DNA from: Actinomadura rubrisoli
Lineage (GTDB): Bacteria; Actinomycetota; Actinomycetes; Streptosporangiales; Streptosporangiaceae
Length of the DNA: 59,864 nt
Assembly (NCBI RefSeq): GCF_004349215.1
Contig: NZ_SMKU01000014.1
Location: 1-59,864, forward strand
Direction: 5' to 3'
Part shown: piece by piece, positions 9,177 to 19,118 of the stretch
Position numbering within the stretch: position 1 is the stretch's first letter
Layout of the letters: every line of letters starts with the position of its first letter
Position numbers and translations under genes: made by a program
The notes under the pieces: generated by a model
What the model was told of the DNA's origin: nothing
The model's input: only the letters and a program-made list of their open reading frames with translations
Database searches by the model: none

Positions 9177-10390
9177 CCGGGGCGCTGTCCGATGTGCTGG
9201 ACGAGCAGCGGGACGCCGAGCGGCGCCGGGCCGTCCGGGCGCTGTTGCGCACGCCGCTGCTCACACCGCGCGACGCCGAGTACGCGCTGGTGCGCAAGCA
9301 TGCCGGGCATCTGGCGCAGTGGTTCGCGCGGGAGGCGGGCTGGTCGCTGCGCGCCGATCCCGGTGTCGCCAGGCTCCGGAAGGTCCCCGGTGATCTGGGC
9401 GACGGGAGCCGTGCCGCGAGCGTCAAGGACGGCGGGGCGCGGGCCAGGCAGCCGTTCAGCCGCCGCCGCTACGTGCTGGCGTGCCTGGCGCTGGCCGCGC
9501 TGGAACGCGCGGAGGCACAGGTCACGCTGGGCTGGCTGGTGGACCGGGTGGTGGCGTTCGCCGCCGACGAGGAGATCACCCGCGCCGGGATCGCCTTCAC
9601 CATGGAGGACAGGGACGAACGCGGCGACCTGGTCGCGGTCGCCCAGCTGCTGCTGTCGCTCGGGGCGCTGGTGAAGGTGGCCGGCGACGAGCAGGCGTTC
9701 GTCAACCGCAGCGGCGACGCGCTCTACGACGTGGACCGCCGGGTGCTGGCCGTGCTGCTGTCCACCCGGCGGGGCCCGTCCCTCGTGGCGGCGGGCGACC
9801 ATGGCGCGCGGCTCGCCGCGGTGACCGAGGACCTGGTCCCCGACACAGAGGACGGCCGCAACCGGGCGATCCGCCACGCCATCACCCGGCGGCTGCTGGA
9901 CGATCCGGTGCTCTACTACGCGGACCTGACCGCCGAGCAGCGCACCTATCTCGATATCCAGCGCGGCCCGCTGCTCAAGCGGCTCACCGAGGCGACCGGG
10001 TTCATGGCCGAGGTCCGCGCCGAGGGCATCGCCCTGATCGACCCGACCCGGGAGGCGACCGACTTCGGGATGCCGGAGGAGGGCACCGAGGGGCACGCGA
10101 CCCTGCTGCTGGCCGAGTACCTGTCCGAACGGCTGCGGGCGCGCCAGGAGATCGTCCCGGTCGCGGCGGCCGAGCGGCGGATGGCCGAGTTCATCGGCGA
10201 GCACAGGGCGCACTGGCGCAAGAACGTCGGCGACCCGGGCGCCGAACGGACCCTGACCGCGCACGCATTGCTCCGGCTGGCCGCGCTCCGGCTGGTGCGG
10301 TGGCACGGCGACGAGGTCACGCCGCTTCCGGCGCTCGCCCGGTTCGGCTACCTGGAGGCCACCATCATCGGAAGTAAGGACCCGTCATGA
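9173..10390 (+). CDS. jetB: Wadjet type II protein JetB (DUF2398, TIGR02678)
   Basis: A 405-residue protein of the DUF2398/TIGR02678 family, the KITE-like winged-helix subunit that bridges the kleisin and the SMC heads. Recognisable stretches are the RDAEYALVRKHAGHLAQWF front, RRYVLACLALAALERAE, and the C-terminal LLRLAALRLVRW. Both ends overlap neighbours by 4 bases (GTGA with jetA, ATGA with jetC), showing translational coupling and fixed stoichiometry within one operon. Confidence 0.88.
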   Translation: MTGALSDVLDEQRDAERRRAVRALLRTPLLTPRDAEYALVRKHAGHLAQWFAREAGWSLRADPGVARLRKVPGDLGDGSRAASVKDGGARARQPFSRRRYVLACLALAALERAEAQVTLGWLVDRVVAFAADEEITRAGIAFTMEDRDERGDLVAVAQLLLSLGALVKVAGDEQAFVNRSGDALYDVDRRVLAVLLSTRRGPSLVAAGDHGARLAAVTEDLVPDTEDGRNRAIRHAITRRLLDDPVLYYADLTAEQRTYLDIQRGPLLKRLTEATGFMAEVRAEGIALIDPTREATDFGMPEEGTEGHATLLLAEYLSERLRARQEIVPVAAAERRMAEFIGEHRAHWRKNVGDPGAERTLTAHALLRLAALRLVRWHGDEVTPLPALARFGYLEATIIGSKDPS

Positions 10391-13300
10391 CGGCGACCAC
10401 CCGTCCCGGTGGCCCTGGTTCCGGCCCGGGCACCGACGGCTCCGCCGCGGCGGAACTTCCAGTGGCGCGCACCCGTCGGTGGCAGCCGTCGCGCACCGGG
10501 CTCGTCGATCTCTTCTACTACGACCATCAGGAGTTCTGGTTCCGCGACGGCCGGGCGCTGTTCCGGGGCAACAACGGCACCGGCAAGTCCAAGGTGCTGG
10601 CGCTCACCCTGCCGTTCCTGCTGGACGGCGACCTGACCCCCAGCCGGGTCGAGCCGGACGGCGACCGCAACAAGCGGATGGAATGGAACCTGCTGCTGGG
10701 AGGCCGCTACGACGAGCGGCTGGGTTACACCTGGCTGGAGTTCGGCCGGGTCGCCGAGGACGGCGAGCACGTCTACCTCACCGTCGGGGCCGGGCTGAAG
10801 GCCGTCGCCGGGCGCGGCATCGCCGACCGATGGTTCTTCATCACCTCCCAGCGGATCGGGCAGGACCTGTTCCTCATCGGCCCGAGCGGCGCGGCGCTCA
10901 CCCGGGACCGGCTCACCGAGGCGATCGGGCTGCACGGCCAGGTCACCCAGCGCGCGGAACGCTACCGGCGGATGCTGGACGAGCACCTGTTCCACCTGGG
11001 CGAGGAACGGTACGACGCGCTGATCAGCCTGCTGATCCAGCTCCGCCAGCCGCAGCTGTCCAAACGACCCGACGAGAAGCGGCTCTCACGGGCGCTGTCG
11101 GACGCCCTCACCCCGCTCGACCAGGCGGTGCTGAGCGACATCGCGACCGCGTTCCACGACCTGGAACAGCAGCGCGCCGAGCTCACCGGCCTGCGCGACA
11201 CCCGCGGCCACGTGACCCGCTTCCTCGACCGCTACCGCCGGTACGCCTCGGTCGCGGCGCGCCGCCAAGCCCGGGACCTGCGCACCGCCCACAGTGCGTA
11301 CGAGGCCGTGCAGCGGTCGCTGGCCGGGGTGCGCGAGGAGATCGACCGTACCGAACGTGAGGAGGCCGAGGCCGCCGGTCGCCTGGAGACGGCGCGGGTC
11401 GAGCACGCCGAGCAGACGGCGGTCCGCGAGGAGCTCGGCTCCGACCCGCGGCTGAAGAACTTCGCCGACGCGCAGCGCTATGCCGAGCGGGCCGAGCAGG
11501 CCGCAGCGCACGCCAGACGGGCCGCCGAGCGCGCCGAGCAGGCCCGTGCGGAACGCCTGGCGCGGCGGGACGGGGCAGCCAAGGCGGCCGAGCGCAGCGC
11601 CGCCGCCCTGGCCGACGCGCACGTCCCGGCCGCGGACGCCGCCGGACGCGCCGGCATCGGTGACCGGCATGCCGCGATCACCCTCGCCCCGCCCGCCGAG
11701 GCCACCCTGGTCGCGGCCGGGCGCGAGATCGCGCGGCTGGCCGAAGGCCGTGCCGAGGCCGTGGCGCACGTGACCCGCCTGGCCGGCAAGGCCGCCCAGG
11801 CTGAGGCGGATCTGGCGCAGGCCCGCCGCGTCCTCGGTGAACGCGAGTCCGACCGGGACGCGGCCGCCGACGCGCTCGGCGAGGCGACCGACGCCCTCGC
11901 CGCGCAGGTGGACCGCCATGTCGAGCAGTGGCGGGATTACGGCCGGTCACTCACCGAGCTGACCCTTCCCGACCCTGACGACCTGGACTTGGCGGGCTGG
12001 GCCGACAGCCTGGAGGGCCCACACCCGCTGCTGGCCGCGCTGCGGACCGCCGCCGGCGAGGCTCACCAAACCCTGGCGACCGCGCGCGCGGAGGCCGCGG
12101 CACGCGTGGAGACGGCACGGGCCGAACTGGGCGAGCTGACCGCCGAACGCGACCGCCTGGAATCGGGTGTCGTGGACCGGCCGCCCCCGCCCCGCACCCG
12201 CGGCGCGGACACCCGCACCGGTCCCGGCGCCCCGCTGTGGCAGGTCGTCGACTTCACCGCCGGGCTCGGTCCCGCCGACCGGGCCGGGCTGGAGGCCGCG
12301 CTGGAGGGCTCCGGGCTGCTGGACGCCTGGATCACCCCGGAGGGGACGCTGCTGGACCCTGACACCCACGACGTGATGGCCCGGGCGGGCGTCCCCGCCG
12401 CCCGTCCGCTGACCGCCGCGCTGACCGCCGCGATCGACACCGACGACGAGCGCGCCGCCGCACTGGCGCCGCGGACCGTGACGGCCGTGCTGGCCGGAAT
12501 CGGTCTCGGGGAGCAGGACACCGCCGCCTGGGTGGCGACCGGCGGCCGCTGGCGGCTCGGACCGCTGCACGGCGCCTGGTCCAAGGACGCCGCCCGCTAC
12601 GTCGGCGCGGGCGCCCGCGAGGAGGCGCGCCGCCGCCGTCTCGCCGAGCTCACCGGCCTGATCGAGGACGCCGAGGACACCCTCGCGCAGGCGCGCTCGG
12701 CCGCCGAGGCCGTCGACCGCCGCCGCGCCGTGCTCGCCGCCGAACTCGGTCGCGAACCGTCCGACCAACTCCTCCGCGACGCGCACGGCACCGTCACCGG
12801 CGCCGCCGGCCAGCTGGAGAAGGCCCGCGTCCGCGTCGAGCGCGCCGCCGATGACGCCGGCTGGGCCGAACGTGACCACGCCGTGGCCGCCGCCGACCGC
12901 GACCAGGCCGCCGCCGACGTCGGCCTGCCCACCGACCTGGACGGACTCGCCGCCGTCCGCTCCGCGCTGGAGGACTACCGGCGGGCGACGACGGAACTGC
13001 TGGCCGCCGCGCGCCGCCATGCCGACCGCCTCGCCGAGCTCACCACCTGGACCGAGGAGCTCGCGGTGGCCGAGGCGGCGGCGGGCGAGGCCGCCGCGGA
13101 GGCCCGCGAGGCCGAGGTCTCCGCCGCCGAGGAGCGCGGGCGCCTGGAGGCGTTGCGCGAGTCGATCGGCGCGTCCGTCGAGGGGCTCCGCGAGCGGCTG
13201 CAGAACGCCAGGCGCCGCCTGGTCGAACTCGACGCCGCCATCCGCCGCCTGGACGGCGAGCACCGTCGGGCCGGCGAACTGCGCGCCAGAGCGCAGGGCC

Positions 13301-14523
13301 GTGAGGAGCAGCTCACCGGCCAGCTCACCGAGGCCGGCGACCGCCGGGACGCCGCCGTCACCGAGTTCCAGCGCTTCACCGCCACCGGCTTGCTCGAACT
13401 CTCCTGCGCCGTGGAGGTCCCCGTCACCGGTGACGGCCCCTGGGCGCCCGACCCCGCCGTCCGGCTCGCCCGCCGCGCCGAGGAACGGCTCCGCGACGTC
13501 GATGACGGCGACGAGGCGTGGCGCCGCGTCCAGGACGAGATCACCCGCTACTACTCCGACCTGTCCGAGGCGCTGTCGAGGCACGGTCACCACGCGCTGG
13601 CCGGGCTGGACGACTGGTTCGTGGTCACCATTCAGTTCCAGGGCCGGGAACGCGCACCGGGCGAACTGACCGAGCTGCTGGACGGTGAGATCGACTACCG
13701 CGAGCGCATGCTCACCGCCAAGGAACGCGACCTGCTGGAGGAACACCTGATCAACGACGTCGCCAGCCATCTCCAGGAGCTCATCGGCGAGGCCGAGGCG
13801 CAGGTCGGGTTCATGAACGCCGAGCTGGAGGAACGCCCCACCTCCACCGGCATGCGGCTGCGGCTCCGCTGGGAGCCCAGCCCGGACGCCCCCGCCGGGC
13901 TCGCCGAGGCCCGCGCCCGCCTGCTGCGGCAGAACGCCGACCTGTGGTCACCCGCCGACCGCTCCGCCGTCGGCGACTTCCTGCAACGCGAGATCGAACG
14001 GGCCCGTGCCGAGGACGAGCACCGCACCTGGCAGGAGCATCTGCGCGAGGCCCTGGACTACCGGTCCTGGCACCACTTCGTCATCGAGCGCTACCAGGAC
14101 GGCCGCTGGCGCAGCGCGATCGGCCCGGCGTCCGGGGGCGAACGCGTGCTGACGGTATCGCTGCCGCTGTTCGCCGCCGCGTCGGCGCACTACCGATCCG
14201 CCCACCCGCACGCGCCGCGCATGGTCGCACTGGACGAGGCGTTCGCCGGGGTGGACGACGACGCCCGCGCCAAGTGCCTGGGCCTGCTCACCACCTTCGA
14301 CCTGGACGTGGTGATGACCTCCGAACGCGAGTGGGGCTTCTACGCCACCGTCCCCGGTCTGGCCGCCCACCACCTGGTCCGCCGCGACGGAGTCGACGCC
14401 GTCCACGTCACCACCTGGGAATGGGACGGCCACGAACCCGTCCGCGTCGAACGCGACACGCGGGCCCGCCCGCCCGCGCCACCGGCGCCCGATCCGGGTG
14501 CGGACGGCGAGGGACTGTTCTGA
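10387..14523 (+). CDS. jetC: Wadjet type II SMC ATPase JetC (TIGR02680)
   Basis: A 1378-residue SMC/MukB-like ATPase. Walker A is GNNGTGKSK (G61-K69). Long Ala/Glu/Arg-rich coiled-coil arms (about 290-560 and 740-1000) flank a hinge-like globular middle (about 600-720). The C-terminal head has the ABC signature SGGERVLTVSLPLF (about 1247) and Walker B MVALDEAFAGVDDDA. It is the loop-extruding motor of the Wadjet complex and the largest gene in the window. The high Ala/Glu/Arg content is normal for the coiled coil and not a sign of transfer. ATGA overlap with jetB; 13 bases to jetD. Confidence 0.92.
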   Translation: MTATTRPGGPGSGPGTDGSAAAELPVARTRRWQPSRTGLVDLFYYDHQEFWFRDGRALFRGNNGTGKSKVLALTLPFLLDGDLTPSRVEPDGDRNKRMEWNLLLGGRYDERLGYTWLEFGRVAEDGEHVYLTVGAGLKAVAGRGIADRWFFITSQRIGQDLFLIGPSGAALTRDRLTEAIGLHGQVTQRAERYRRMLDEHLFHLGEERYDALISLLIQLRQPQLSKRPDEKRLSRALSDALTPLDQAVLSDIATAFHDLEQQRAELTGLRDTRGHVTRFLDRYRRYASVAARRQARDLRTAHSAYEAVQRSLAGVREEIDRTEREEAEAAGRLETARVEHAEQTAVREELGSDPRLKNFADAQRYAERAEQAAAHARRAAERAEQARAERLARRDGAAKAAERSAAALADAHVPAADAAGRAGIGDRHAAITLAPPAEATLVAAGREIARLAEGRAEAVAHVTRLAGKAAQAEADLAQARRVLGERESDRDAAADALGEATDALAAQVDRHVEQWRDYGRSLTELTLPDPDDLDLAGWADSLEGPHPLLAALRTAAGEAHQTLATARAEAAARVETARAELGELTAERDRLESGVVDRPPPPRTRGADTRTGPGAPLWQVVDFTAGLGPADRAGLEAALEGSGLLDAWITPEGTLLDPDTHDVMARAGVPAARPLTAALTAAIDTDDERAAALAPRTVTAVLAGIGLGEQDTAAWVATGGRWRLGPLHGAWSKDAARYVGAGAREEARRRRLAELTGLIEDAEDTLAQARSAAEAVDRRRAVLAAELGREPSDQLLRDAHGTVTGAAGQLEKARVRVERAADDAGWAERDHAVAAADRDQAAADVGLPTDLDGLAAVRSALEDYRRATTELLAAARRHADRLAELTTWTEELAVAEAAAGEAAAEAREAEVSAAEERGRLEALRESIGASVEGLRERLQNARRRLVELDAAIRRLDGEHRRAGELRARAQGREEQLTGQLTEAGDRRDAAVTEFQRFTATGLLELSCAVEVPVTGDGPWAPDPAVRLARRAEERLRDVDDGDEAWRRVQDEITRYYSDLSEALSRHGHHALAGLDDWFVVTIQFQGRERAPGELTELLDGEIDYRERMLTAKERDLLEEHLINDVASHLQELIGEAEAQVGFMNAELEERPTSTGMRLRLRWEPSPDAPAGLAEARARLLRQNADLWSPADRSAVGDFLQREIERARAEDEHRTWQEHLREALDYRSWHHFVIERYQDGRWRSAIGPASGGERVLTVSLPLFAAASAHYRSAHPHAPRMVALDEAFAGVDDDARAKCLGLLTTFDLDVVMTSEREWGFYATVPGLAAHHLVRRDGVDAVHVTTWEWDGHEPVRVERDTRARPPAPPAPDPGADGEGLF

Positions 14524-14536
14524 GGGCGGGACGGTG

Positions 14537-15760
14537 ATGAACGGCGACCTGCCCAGGCTGCGCCGCACGCTCGGCGATCCTGCGCTCGCCCGGCTGCTCG
14601 CGGCGCTGGCCCGCCGGGTCGAACTGGGCCGGCCGCTGACCGGGCCGCTGGTCCTGTCCCACCCCACCCCGGCCGAACTCCGCGCCGTCCGGGCACTGCT
14701 CGGCTCGGGCCGGGCCGGGCGCGGCGGCTCGGTCACGATCTCGCTCGACCGGGTCGCCTCCACCCTCGCCGACGCCGGCATCGCTCCCGACCTGCGGTCG
14801 GCCGTGGAGGCACTGACCGGTCCGATCACGCCCCGCGCCCGCGTCGACGCCGCCGAACGGGCGGCGCGCGGCGCCGCGGCGGACAGGCTTTCCGCCGGCC
14901 GGCACGCGGGAGCCGCCTGGTACGAGAAATGGGCCGAGGGGCTGGCCGCCGACGGGACGCTGACCAGGCTGATCCGCCGGGACGACCTCGACCTGATCGC
15001 CGCCGCCGTCGCCGTGCTGGACCTGATCCCCGCTCCGGGCACCCCGCTGCCGGTCGTCGCCGAACGCGCCACCGGCGACACCAAGGCCCTGTCCGGGACC
15101 CCGCTGGCGAGCCTGGTCCTGCGCGCCCTCGCCCTGCGCTCGGGCACCGCACCGCCGCGCGACGCCGAGACCGAGCGCGCCCTGTGGGAGCCCGCCGGAG
15201 TGATCGTCGACGACCTGTCCAGCCAGGTCCTCGTCCTCGGCCTGCCCGCGCACGGCGACCATCCCCTGGCCGGCTGGCTGACCCAGGCCGCCGCCCGCCG
15301 CACCCCGTTCCGGATCACCCTGCACCAGCTCGTCACCATGCCGATCGCCCCGGACGCCGCGACGGTCCACGTCTGCGAGAACCCCTCCGTCCTGCGCGCC
15401 GCCGTCTCCGCCCCGGCCACCGCCCCGCTGATCTGCACCGAAGGGATCCCGTCGGCGGCGGCGGGCCGGCTCCTGCAGACCTTGGCGGACGCCGGCGCGA
15501 CGGTCCGCTGGCGCGGCGATTTCGACTGGACGGGTCTGCGCACCACCGCCGCCGCGATCACCCGCTACGCCGCCGAGCCCTGGCGGATGTCCACCACGGA
15601 CTACGAGGCGGCCCTGGCCACCGGAGACTCCGAACCACTCCGCGGTGCCGCCGCCCCCAGCCCCTGGGACCCCGACCTCGCCACCCGCATGCACGAGACC
15701 GGCCGCGCCGTCATGGAGGAACGCCTGATCCCCCTGCTGCTGGCCGACCTCGCCTCCTGA
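14537..15760 (+). CDS. jetD: Wadjet type II nuclease JetD (DUF2399, TIGR02679)
   Basis: A 407-residue protein with a TIGR02679 N-terminal half and a C-terminal DUF2399 Toprim-like nuclease. LICTEGIPSAAAGRLLQTL supplies the expected Toprim glutamate, and WRGDFDWTGLRT supplies the DxD pair. JetD cuts DNA captured by JetABC in characterised Wadjet systems. ATG 14537 is preferred; GTG 3 bases earlier is also possible. The catalytic residues appear intact, so the system is probably active. Confidence 0.88.
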   Translation: MNGDLPRLRRTLGDPALARLLAALARRVELGRPLTGPLVLSHPTPAELRAVRALLGSGRAGRGGSVTISLDRVASTLADAGIAPDLRSAVEALTGPITPRARVDAAERAARGAAADRLSAGRHAGAAWYEKWAEGLAADGTLTRLIRRDDLDLIAAAVAVLDLIPAPGTPLPVVAERATGDTKALSGTPLASLVLRALALRSGTAPPRDAETERALWEPAGVIVDDLSSQVLVLGLPAHGDHPLAGWLTQAAARRTPFRITLHQLVTMPIAPDAATVHVCENPSVLRAAVSAPATAPLICTEGIPSAAAGRLLQTLADAGATVRWRGDFDWTGLRTTAAAITRYAAEPWRMSTTDYEAALATGDSEPLRGAAAPSPWDPDLATRMHETGRAVMEERLIPLLLADLAS

Positions 15761-15952
15761 CGGTGTCTTCGCCACGCTCGCTCGCCCCGGCTTCACGCTA
15801 GGGCGGCCGCCTCGGCGTCGCGATGCAGGTCGGGCGGGGAAAGCGCGACATGAGCGTCAAGCGCGACACCTTCGACCCGTGCCTCCTCTATAAGAACGGT
15901 CCTACCGGGGACCCAATTGAAGGTAGCCCGGATATGAGAGGGGGAGCGGCCA
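15761..15952 (+). other. intergenic region before the biosynthetic operon
   Basis: About 190 bases, partly AT-richer (CTATAAG near 15887) than the surroundings, ending in a purine-rich GAGAGGGGGAG ribosome site for the P450. It presumably holds the promoter of the six-gene biosynthetic operon. No clear operator is seen. Confidence 0.3.
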
Positions 15953-17191
15953 GTGACCAGCACCGAATCCATCCTCACGCTATTCTCACCGTCCGGCAGG
16001 TCGAATCCGTATCCCTCTTACAAGGACCTGCGGGAGAGCGACCCGATATACATGGTCGGGTCACACCGGGGGATCGTTACCGGTTATCCGGAGTCGGTCG
16101 AAATCATTCGTAATCCGCGGATCTTCGCCGTGCCTGACCGCGCCTACGCCGACCGCACTTGGCCCGGCTGGCGTGAACACCCTTCGGTCGTCACGATCTA
16201 CGGCAGCCTGATGTACCAGAACCCGCCGGACAATCAGCCCGCCCGCCGGTTGCTCGTCCGGTTCTTCGACCGGAGGCGGATCCAGGCGGTTCAAGCGACG
16301 ATAGAGCGCCTTGCCGAGGAGTACGCGGCGGCATTGGCACCGCAGGACGCCACGGATGTGGTCGACGCCACCGAGAAGTTCATTCGGCTGCCCGATGCGG
16401 TCATGGGAGAGATGTCCGGGCTTTCGCGCCAGGAGATGGACCGGCTCGCCGGCTGGCTCGACTCCGTGCTCAGGGCGAACGAATTCAACCCGCCCGGGAA
16501 CGACCTGGCGGAGGCCGACCTGGACGTACCCAAGATCCTTGCCTTCTTCGATGACCTGCTGAATTCCGGGCGGACGCGACCGGACGGCCTGATCGACTAC
16601 CTCAGGCCACATTGGGCATCCGAAGACCGGCAGAGCCTGCTCGACCTGCTCGCTTTCGTGTTCGGTGCGGGCACGGTGACCACAGTGTCGCTCCTGGGAA
16701 GCGGATTGGTCGAACTCAGCCGCCATCCCCACCTGCTCGACGCTATTAAGGACAATCGCGAGCTGCTTCGTTCGTTCGTCTGGGAGGTCGTCCGCTACGA
16801 TCCGCCAGTCCAGTACGGAACCAGGATCGCCCTAGAGGACACCATCGTCCAGGGAGTCCCCATCCCCCAAGACGCCATGCTCCTCGTCTGCTTCGGTGCC
16901 ATCGGCCGGGACGCGCGGCAGTTCCCCGATCCCGAGACCTTTCGGGCGGATAGGTTCCTGGAGGGAAAGACCGACCCCAAAGAGGTCATGTCATTCGGTC
17001 TCGGTACTCACCATTGCGTCGGCGCAGAGCTGGCACTGGCCACGGCCACAGCCGCGTTCCACGAGGTCGCCATGAGGTTCGGCAGCCTGCGGTTGGCCTC
17101 CGAGCCCATTCGTGCCGACCGCGTGGTGGTCCGGAACTTCGAGCGCCTTGAGGTCCGTGCGGAATCCCGGACGGCGGTGACGCGCGCATGA
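15953..17191 (+). CDS. cytochrome P450
   Basis: A 412-residue soluble bacterial P450 starting at GTG after GAGAGGGGGAG. The heme loop FGLGTHHCVG places the thiolate at C355, the K-helix ExxR is EVVR (about 280), and the I-helix reads GAGTVTTV where AGxDT is usual, so the acidic residue before the conserved Thr is replaced by Val. That change is seen in P450s with unusual oxygen activation or substrate-assisted chemistry, but here it is only suggestive. It is the first gene of a tightly coupled operon (ATGA into the ligase) and probably oxidises an acyl or terpenoid intermediate. Confidence 0.85.
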   Translation: MTSTESILTLFSPSGRSNPYPSYKDLRESDPIYMVGSHRGIVTGYPESVEIIRNPRIFAVPDRAYADRTWPGWREHPSVVTIYGSLMYQNPPDNQPARRLLVRFFDRRRIQAVQATIERLAEEYAAALAPQDATDVVDATEKFIRLPDAVMGEMSGLSRQEMDRLAGWLDSVLRANEFNPPGNDLAEADLDVPKILAFFDDLLNSGRTRPDGLIDYLRPHWASEDRQSLLDLLAFVFGAGTVTTVSLLGSGLVELSRHPHLLDAIKDNRELLRSFVWEVVRYDPPVQYGTRIALEDTIVQGVPIPQDAMLLVCFGAIGRDARQFPDPETFRADRFLEGKTDPKEVMSFGLGTHHCVGAELALATATAAFHEVAMRFGSLRLASEPIRADRVVVRNFERLEVRAESRTAVTRA

Positions 17192-18810
17192 ACATCGCAG
17201 ACGCGCTCGACCGGGCCGCCACCGAGTTCCCGCAGAGCACATGGCACTTTCCAGAGACGGGCGAGGCGCTACGAGCCGGCGAGATGCTGCGGCAGGCGCG
17301 CACGGTGGCCGCGGGCCTCGCGGGCAAGGGCGTGGCCACCGAGCCGATCGGAATCCTCCTGTCACCTGGAAAGGGGGCCTGGTGCACACTCCTCGGAGGA
17401 CTCGCTGCGGGCGCCGCGATCTGCCCGCTGACAGTGCACCCGTTCTACCGCGACCCCGAGTCCGAAGCAGCCCGAGTCTCCGCGATTGTGGAAACCGCCC
17501 GCATCCGCTTCATCGTCACCGAGAACTCCTACAGCGATATCGTTCAGATCCTGCGGCGACGCCATCCGCGTCTGACCACGCTCTGCTACCCGGATCTCGT
17601 CCGTTGTCCAGCCGGGACGACATCAGGACCGCGCATCCTGGACGACGATCTCGCGGTCCTCCAGTTCACCTCCGGCAGTACCAGCAGGCCGAAGGGCGTC
17701 ATGCTCACCCACGCCGCGGTCCTCGCCGGCCTGCGCGCGATCTCCGTGAGCTCGTCCACGACGCACGAGGACGTCTATGTGCAGTGGATTCCCCATCATC
17801 ACGACATGGGTCTCATCACGCCCCTCGCCCATGCTCTCGCGGGCGCGGACGTTCACATCATGTCCCCTGCCCAGTTCATCCGGGACCCCATCGCTTTCCT
17901 TCGGTACCTGGACGCGAACGGAGCGACGCAGACCGCAGGACCCAATTTCGGGTACGACCTGATCGCCTCCGCCGTCTCCGCGGAGTCTGTTCCGGACCTC
18001 GATCTGAGGCGATGGCGGCTGGCCTTCAACGGATCAGAGCCGGTGCGCCCGGATACGGTGGAACGCTTCACCGAAGCGCTGGCGCCGCACGGGGTTTCGG
18101 CCACCGTGATGTATCCCGTGTACGGCATGGCCGAGGTCACCCTGGGCGCCACGTTCCCCGATCCCGGAGCGCGACCCAAGACCCTGGCCGTCGACCGCGC
18201 TCAGCTCTCCCACGGCCGCGCGCGTCCGGTGCCCGCCCCCACGCCCGAGACGGTGTCCTTTGTGTCGGTCGGAAAGCCGGTCGCCGGAATGTCGATGCGG
18301 ATCTGCACCGGCCAAGGGCGGCCCGCTCCGGAAGGGGCCCTCGGGGAAATAGAGCTCAAGGGCCCGAGCCTGCTGCATGGCTACCTCACCGGAACACGCG
18401 ACGCACCCGATCCGTTCCATGACGATTGGCTCCGGACCGGGGACGCGGGCTTCATCTTGTCCGGAGAGCTCTACGTGACCGGCCGGCTTAAAGACGTGAT
18501 CATCATCAACGGTCAGAACATCTTCCCCGAGGACGTCGAGACGCTCGTCCGCGACCTTCCGGGCGTCCACCGGAAAAGATGCGTCGCCTTCGCCGCGCGA
18601 AAGCACGGTGTCGAGCAGGTCATGGTCATCGCAGAGACCCGAGAACGGAACATGAGCGCGCTTGAGGAACAGATCCGGTCCGCGGTGCTTGAGGGACTGG
18701 GCATCGGCAGCGTCCTGGTCGAGCTGCGCCGACCCGGAGGCATCCCGCGAACCCCCAGCGGTAAATGGCAACGGGCTCTGCTGCGCTCGCAGTACACCTC
18801 GGCGGCCTAA
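17188..18810 (+). CDS. fatty acyl-AMP ligase (FAAL)
   Basis: A 540-residue adenylate-forming enzyme. The ATP loop LQFTSGSTSRPKGVMLTH (about 155-172), the FAAL-type QWIPHHHDMGLI, YGMAEVTLGATF, the LRTGDAGF hinge motif, and the C-terminal IPRTPSGKWQRALL with the final Lys all point to a FAAL rather than a CoA ligase. FAALs activate a fatty acid and pass it to a carrier protein; the ACP is encoded 32 bases downstream. The start overlaps the P450 stop (ATGA). Confidence 0.85.
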   Translation: MNIADALDRAATEFPQSTWHFPETGEALRAGEMLRQARTVAAGLAGKGVATEPIGILLSPGKGAWCTLLGGLAAGAAICPLTVHPFYRDPESEAARVSAIVETARIRFIVTENSYSDIVQILRRRHPRLTTLCYPDLVRCPAGTTSGPRILDDDLAVLQFTSGSTSRPKGVMLTHAAVLAGLRAISVSSSTTHEDVYVQWIPHHHDMGLITPLAHALAGADVHIMSPAQFIRDPIAFLRYLDANGATQTAGPNFGYDLIASAVSAESVPDLDLRRWRLAFNGSEPVRPDTVERFTEALAPHGVSATVMYPVYGMAEVTLGATFPDPGARPKTLAVDRAQLSHGRARPVPAPTPETVSFVSVGKPVAGMSMRICTGQGRPAPEGALGEIELKGPSLLHGYLTGTRDAPDPFHDDWLRTGDAGFILSGELYVTGRLKDVIIINGQNIFPEDVETLVRDLPGVHRKRCVAFAARKHGVEQVMVIAETRERNMSALEEQIRSAVLEGLGIGSVLVELRRPGGIPRTPSGKWQRALLRSQYTSAA

Positions 18811-18842
18811 CAGGAAGGGCTGCCTGACAGGAAGGAGGGAAC

Positions 18843-19118
18843 ATGAGCTCCCCCGATGGTGACCGCGAACGGATCCTGGCAACGGTCACCGACATCGTCT
18901 CGGCGGAATTCTCAGTCCCCGGCGAGCAGCTCGATCCGGCGACCGTGCTCTTGCGTACCGAAGGCGGTGAGTCGGTCAAGCTGATGCGGGCGACCGCACG
19001 TATCGAGGATGAGTTCGGAGTCAGGATCCTCTCCCGGCAGCAGGCCACCTGGTCGATCAACGATTTCGTCGATCAGGTCCTCCTGGCACTGGCCTCCGCA
19101 AGTGCGCGGCGACCATGA
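18843..19118 (+). CDS. acyl carrier protein
   Basis: A 91-residue stand-alone carrier protein. S44 in GGESVKLMRA is the expected phosphopantetheine site (canonical GxDSL; here the Asp is Glu and Leu is Val), followed by an acidic helix II/III region. AGGAAGGAGG lies before the ATG. It is the logical acceptor for the FAAL upstream and the donor for the thioester reductase whose start overlaps its stop. Confidence 0.82.
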   Translation: MSSPDGDRERILATVTDIVSAEFSVPGEQLDPATVLLRTEGGESVKLMRATARIEDEFGVRILSRQQATWSINDFVDQVLLALASASARRP

